A stretch of DNA of 64,000 nt from Gavia stellata (lineage: Eukaryota; Chordata; Aves; Gaviiformes; Gaviidae), in the NCBI RefSeq assembly GCF_030936135.1, contig NC_082595.1:11818430-11882429 (forward strand), in the 5' to 3' direction. Each line of letters begins with the position of its first letter. Position 1 is the first letter of the stretch. The notes beneath the pieces were generated by a model, which was not told where the DNA came from, did no database searches, and saw nothing but the letters and a program-made list of their open reading frames with translations. Both the position numbers and the translations under genes were made by a program. Positions 60,913 to 64,000 of the stretch are shown in pieces.

Positions 60913-62034
60913 GTGGGTTTAGGCTTAAATCAGTCTGGATAATGAGTATTTTGGAGCATTTTTTATTAATTTTTATTTTCCCAAGAGAAGGAAGAAGGAA
61001 TTGGGGGCAAGTAAACACTAGAATCTGGGTAAGAGCTAAAATTTGCCCTGCAGACCCATTTTTTTCTGCATTTTGCCTACTTTTCAGAAAGAAATAGCGT
61101 GTATACATTCTGTAAGCAGACAGACACAATAGTACTGCAAAGTGTGAATTTCTCCCAGCTGTCTTAATGGAGTGTTGATTTTAAAACCTAATTTCACTGC
61201 TGCTTGCTATGCAATTAACACCCAGTTAATACATTTGGTTAGTTCAGCTGTGTGGTGCCATTGTGTTGGGGTGGGTGTCAATATGGACACTTTAATGAAA
61301 ATATCTGGTTAAGGTAAGTGAGTAGTCAAAGAGCAAACAAAATCTGAGGCTATGGAAGCGGGAATAACCCAGGAAAAGCTGGTAATACTGTAATTCTACT
61401 AAAATTAATTTGAATAAAGTGTTAATTTCTGTCACGCCCAAAAAAACTATGGCAAAAAGAGAGGAAGTTGAGAGACAGGAAATCAAAAAATGTTACGAAA
61501 TCAAGTAAAAGGGAACCTGACAAAATAGTGGCTGATGCAGAGAAGGTGAATTAGATACCTCCATGTAAACTTGAAATACAGGTGAACAGGACAGCTGATG
61601 AAACAAAGGTAAGCACCAAGTGGGGTCAAAAAACTTCTATTAAGAATATAACTGTTCCAGAATACTAACAGAATAGTAATTACTGCCTAGTGTAACAGCA
61701 ATGGAATTTAATGGTACAAGATTTTGAAACCTAAAGCACAGTGAGGTGAAAATACCCACCCTGATTAAGGAGACACTGCACTTTTTAGCGAGAAAATTTG
61801 CAAGAGTTACAACTTTCAAGGTAGTTTCAGATCTGACCCCTTCTCAGCAGTGGTCTCTAAGTCGCTTCTCTGAATCTCTTGTAAATTTAATGATCTTCTA
61901 TACTACTAAAACAAAACCGGGCTTTTAACCACTTCGGGTGGAACAGGAACGCGTTTCCAAAATTCTGGAGCTTTCCGGGCTGGGGAAGGAAGGGATGTTT
62001 CTCTGGATTTCAAGTGTCTGTGTTTTACCAGTTC

Positions 62035-62360
62035 TCGGCGAGCGCGTTTCGCACATCATTTTCATGATTCTCCACGAGGTGGAGGAAGCAGCTTATGCTT
62101 GGGCCGGGGTGCGGCTCTGCCGGGGGAAGCGGCTGCGGGGGGCTCCTGCTCCCCCCGGCCCCCGCCGCCCGGCCTGCCTGCAGGGAGGCTGCAAGAACAG
62201 GCTCTGAAGGCGTCTTGCTGGTTTGCTCCTTTTAACAAACGATAACGGGGATTTCAGTATTGTGGTTCATCAGGAGGCCTTTAAGGGCTTCGTGAAGGAT
62301 GCCGAGGTGACCACGTCCGCTTTTCCATGCGAGACGCTTAGTCCCACCGCTGGGCAATGC
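62035..62360. promoter_or_regulatory. Orphan GC-rich / CpG-rich island
   Basis: About 300 bases with dense CpG and C/G runs (CCCCCCGGCCCCCGCCGCCCGG type) stand in AT-rich flanks. It is far from any recognised coding exon. It may be a promoter of a noncoding transcript or of a gene beyond the window, or an enhancer island. Confidence 0.35.
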
Positions 62361-63060
62361 CTGCCCTGTGCTCATACAGCGGGGTAGTGGCCAGGCTGGC
62401 AGATAAACCTGGCTCTCTGAGATTCAGTGTGCTGCTGCGTATTCACTCCTAGAGATCAATTCCGTTATAAAATTGGTGTTCTTTATGGATAAAACGCAAG
62501 TAGGAAAAAACCCAAACAGTTAGTGTATTAATTAAAATATTGTAATTTATACTAGGTTTCTGCTAAGGGCTCTGTGAACAGTGTTTCAGGTTTTCTGTTG
62601 ACCGTGGTGGGATTTGGAAGGACTTACCTTGCACGGTTGGCCCCAAGCTTGTGGCTCTGAGAGTCCTGTGCTTTCAGTTTTTGCAGCTCCTAAAAATCAA
62701 AACCCGTGTAATTTGCAATTTCCTTTTCTTGTCTTAAACCCTATCATCCAATTGATTTTTATTTCTGCCTGCCATGAAAAGGTCAGCCCAAAATAGAAAA
62801 TACTGCTTAGTTTTAAAATTAAATTCAGTTAATTTCTGTTGGAAAAAAGATCTCTGTTAATAGTCATGTATGCACAACACTGTTTTAGCTAGTCATCTTA
62901 TGGCAGATCATGTGAGTTATTTTTTCAAGGCGTTAAAGTGTGTTTGCAGTGGTGCTCCGGTTGTTTCCAAGTTCCACAGGCCTAACTCGATTGTCTCAAA
63001 ATAAAAAGCCATTGGAATGGGATGCTATTAAGGTGACTTACAAGAAGTGAAGTCAGGAGT

Positions 63061-63120
63061 GGAAATGAAGACTGAAATAGTAAATTGAGTGGAAATGAAG
63101 ACTGAAATAGTAAATTGCGT
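63061..63120. repeat. Perfect-phase 30-bp tandem duplication
   Basis: Two adjacent 30-base copies of a unit beginning GGAAATGAAGACTGAAATAG differ by a single base (GAGT versus GCGT at the end). A partial third copy (GGAAAGAAGGCTGGAAA) follows. The near identity indicates a recent duplication. Confidence 0.9.
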
Positions 63121-64000
63121 GGAAAGAAGGCTGGAAAGGGGTCTTGAGGAGCCATTTCATCCTCGATACGTGATCCTCTATGCCTATACTGTTCTCGGCA
63201 GAAGTTTGTCTAAGGTTGCAGTTACGAGCTTACACAAAAGGTCGTTTTGCTTCCCTTTAGACCAAACATTTTCTGTGAGCTGTTTGTTTCTTTGTTCCCA
63301 CAAGCATCATGTTGCCATAAATGAAGCATCTGTGAGCTGCAGTGTGAGGTGAGAAAGAAGTGGGAGGTGAGGAAGGTGCAGACTTGATAAATGGTGTTGC
63401 CATCGGGGAAAGTGTCCATGAACCTGTTCTTAAACGTACAAAGGAGTGTATTCTACAATGTCCCAAAGCTTTTGTTTTCTGGGGGCAAGGGCAGATGGTT
63501 GGTTGGTTTAGTTGATGCTTGCTTTTTTTTTCTTTACTGGTATTATTTGTGCCAGTTCCTTAAAGTAAATAAACAACAGTATGTATTTTTGCCAAAATAC
63601 ACGACGGCTTCTTCCAGCATAGCTTCACCAGTTAGGGCCATAATTTCTTCTTGCTTCTGATTGATATACCTATGATAGTAACTTACCTAGCTTATAGCCA
63701 GGACTTTGAAATTTCTAACAGCTTGGACATGTGATCTATACTTCTGGTGAAGTTTGGTCTCTGTTCCTTTACGTATGTTAGCTTGTGACAAACTAAATAA
63801 CGTTAACATAAACTTTACTGAAAGAAGTTTACAGGAGTCAAGCTTTGCTAGCTTCTCTGACAGCTAAAAGAATGTCTTGTTACTGAAGACTCAGTTGATT
63901 AGTGACATCTGTTAGCATGGTAAATCAGTCAAATGACCAAGCCCCAATTCCTTTCTAGAGGCTTAAAATTCAGGTGACCGTAGTTATGATTAATAGAATT
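63121..64000. other. Intergenic, nothing recognised
   Basis: AT-rich sequence with no recognised gene or repeat apart from a short T-run near 63,520. Open frames here are short and lack recognisable motifs. Confidence 0.5.

Larger units (their letters stand above)
53251..63040. other. Intergenic region with CR1 tails; no supported gene
   Basis: No exon chain or conserved protein was recognised. RPL7L1, which I recall as the next gene in human, was not found here. Visible items are a second AATAAA at 53,810-53,815, two CR1 3' fragments and two small GC-rich patches near 60.8 and 62.1 kb. Short open frames in this stretch have no family resemblance that I trust. Confidence 0.5.

Noticed and set aside
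53251-64000. Expected neighbour RPL7L1 downstream of BICRAL
   Set aside because: No ribosomal-protein L7-like motifs or exon chain were found; the gene may lie beyond the window or elsewhere in this genome.
1-64000. CRISPR arrays, operons, endogenous retrovirus proteins or LTR pairs
   Set aside because: No regularly spaced repeats, prokaryotic gene organisation, or retroviral gag/pol/env motifs were seen anywhere in the window.

Overview
The window is nuclear DNA from a vertebrate, almost certainly a bird. It has intron-containing genes with GT/AG junctions, CpG-island promoters in AT-rich DNA, and several CR1 LINE fragments in both orientations, the dominant interspersed repeat of birds. 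Its two protein genes lie head to head, as recalled for mammals (TBCC minus, BICRAL plus). No retroviral or bacterial-type element was recognised. The species cannot be named from the sequence.

Layout: 1-5.8 kb is intergenic DNA with no convincing gene. 5,922-6,983 (minus) is the intact single-exon gene TBCC (tubulin folding cofactor C). About 6.1-7.8 kb is a CpG island holding the TBCC/BICRAL divergent promoter, with two inverted CCAAT boxes and a plus-strand TATA box. 7.8-16.9 kb is AT-rich and probably 5' intron or flank. 16.9-19.4 kb is a second promoter-like region: a GC-rich block with a strong splice donor, long polypurine/polypyrimidine tracts, and a GC-rich patch with two opposed YY1-like motifs. 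19.5-32 kb looks like 5' intron with CR1 and DNA-transposon relics.

BICRAL (GLTSCR1L) coding sequence runs from 32,055 to 50,002 on the plus strand in eleven exons. All junction phases agree, giving 1,089 codons plus stop with no disruption, close to the recalled human length of about 1,079. The fourth coding exon (1,701 bp) encodes a long Gln/Ser/Asn-rich, probably disordered region. Coding exons 8-10 carry the conserved GLTSCR1-family (GiBAF) domain that anchors the protein in the non-canonical BAF chromatin remodeller. From 50,003 on there is an AU-rich 3' UTR of uncertain length, then intergenic DNA with CR1 tails, a fresh 30-bp tandem duplication and a small GC-rich island near 62.1 kb.

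The two genes share a promoter region but not a pathway: TBCC acts in tubulin folding, BICRAL in chromatin remodelling. No undescribed biological system was found. The most useful leads are a candidate intronic terminal exon that would truncate BICRAL, a weak BICRAL splice donor, the putative second promoter, and a hAT-like MITE with target-site duplications.
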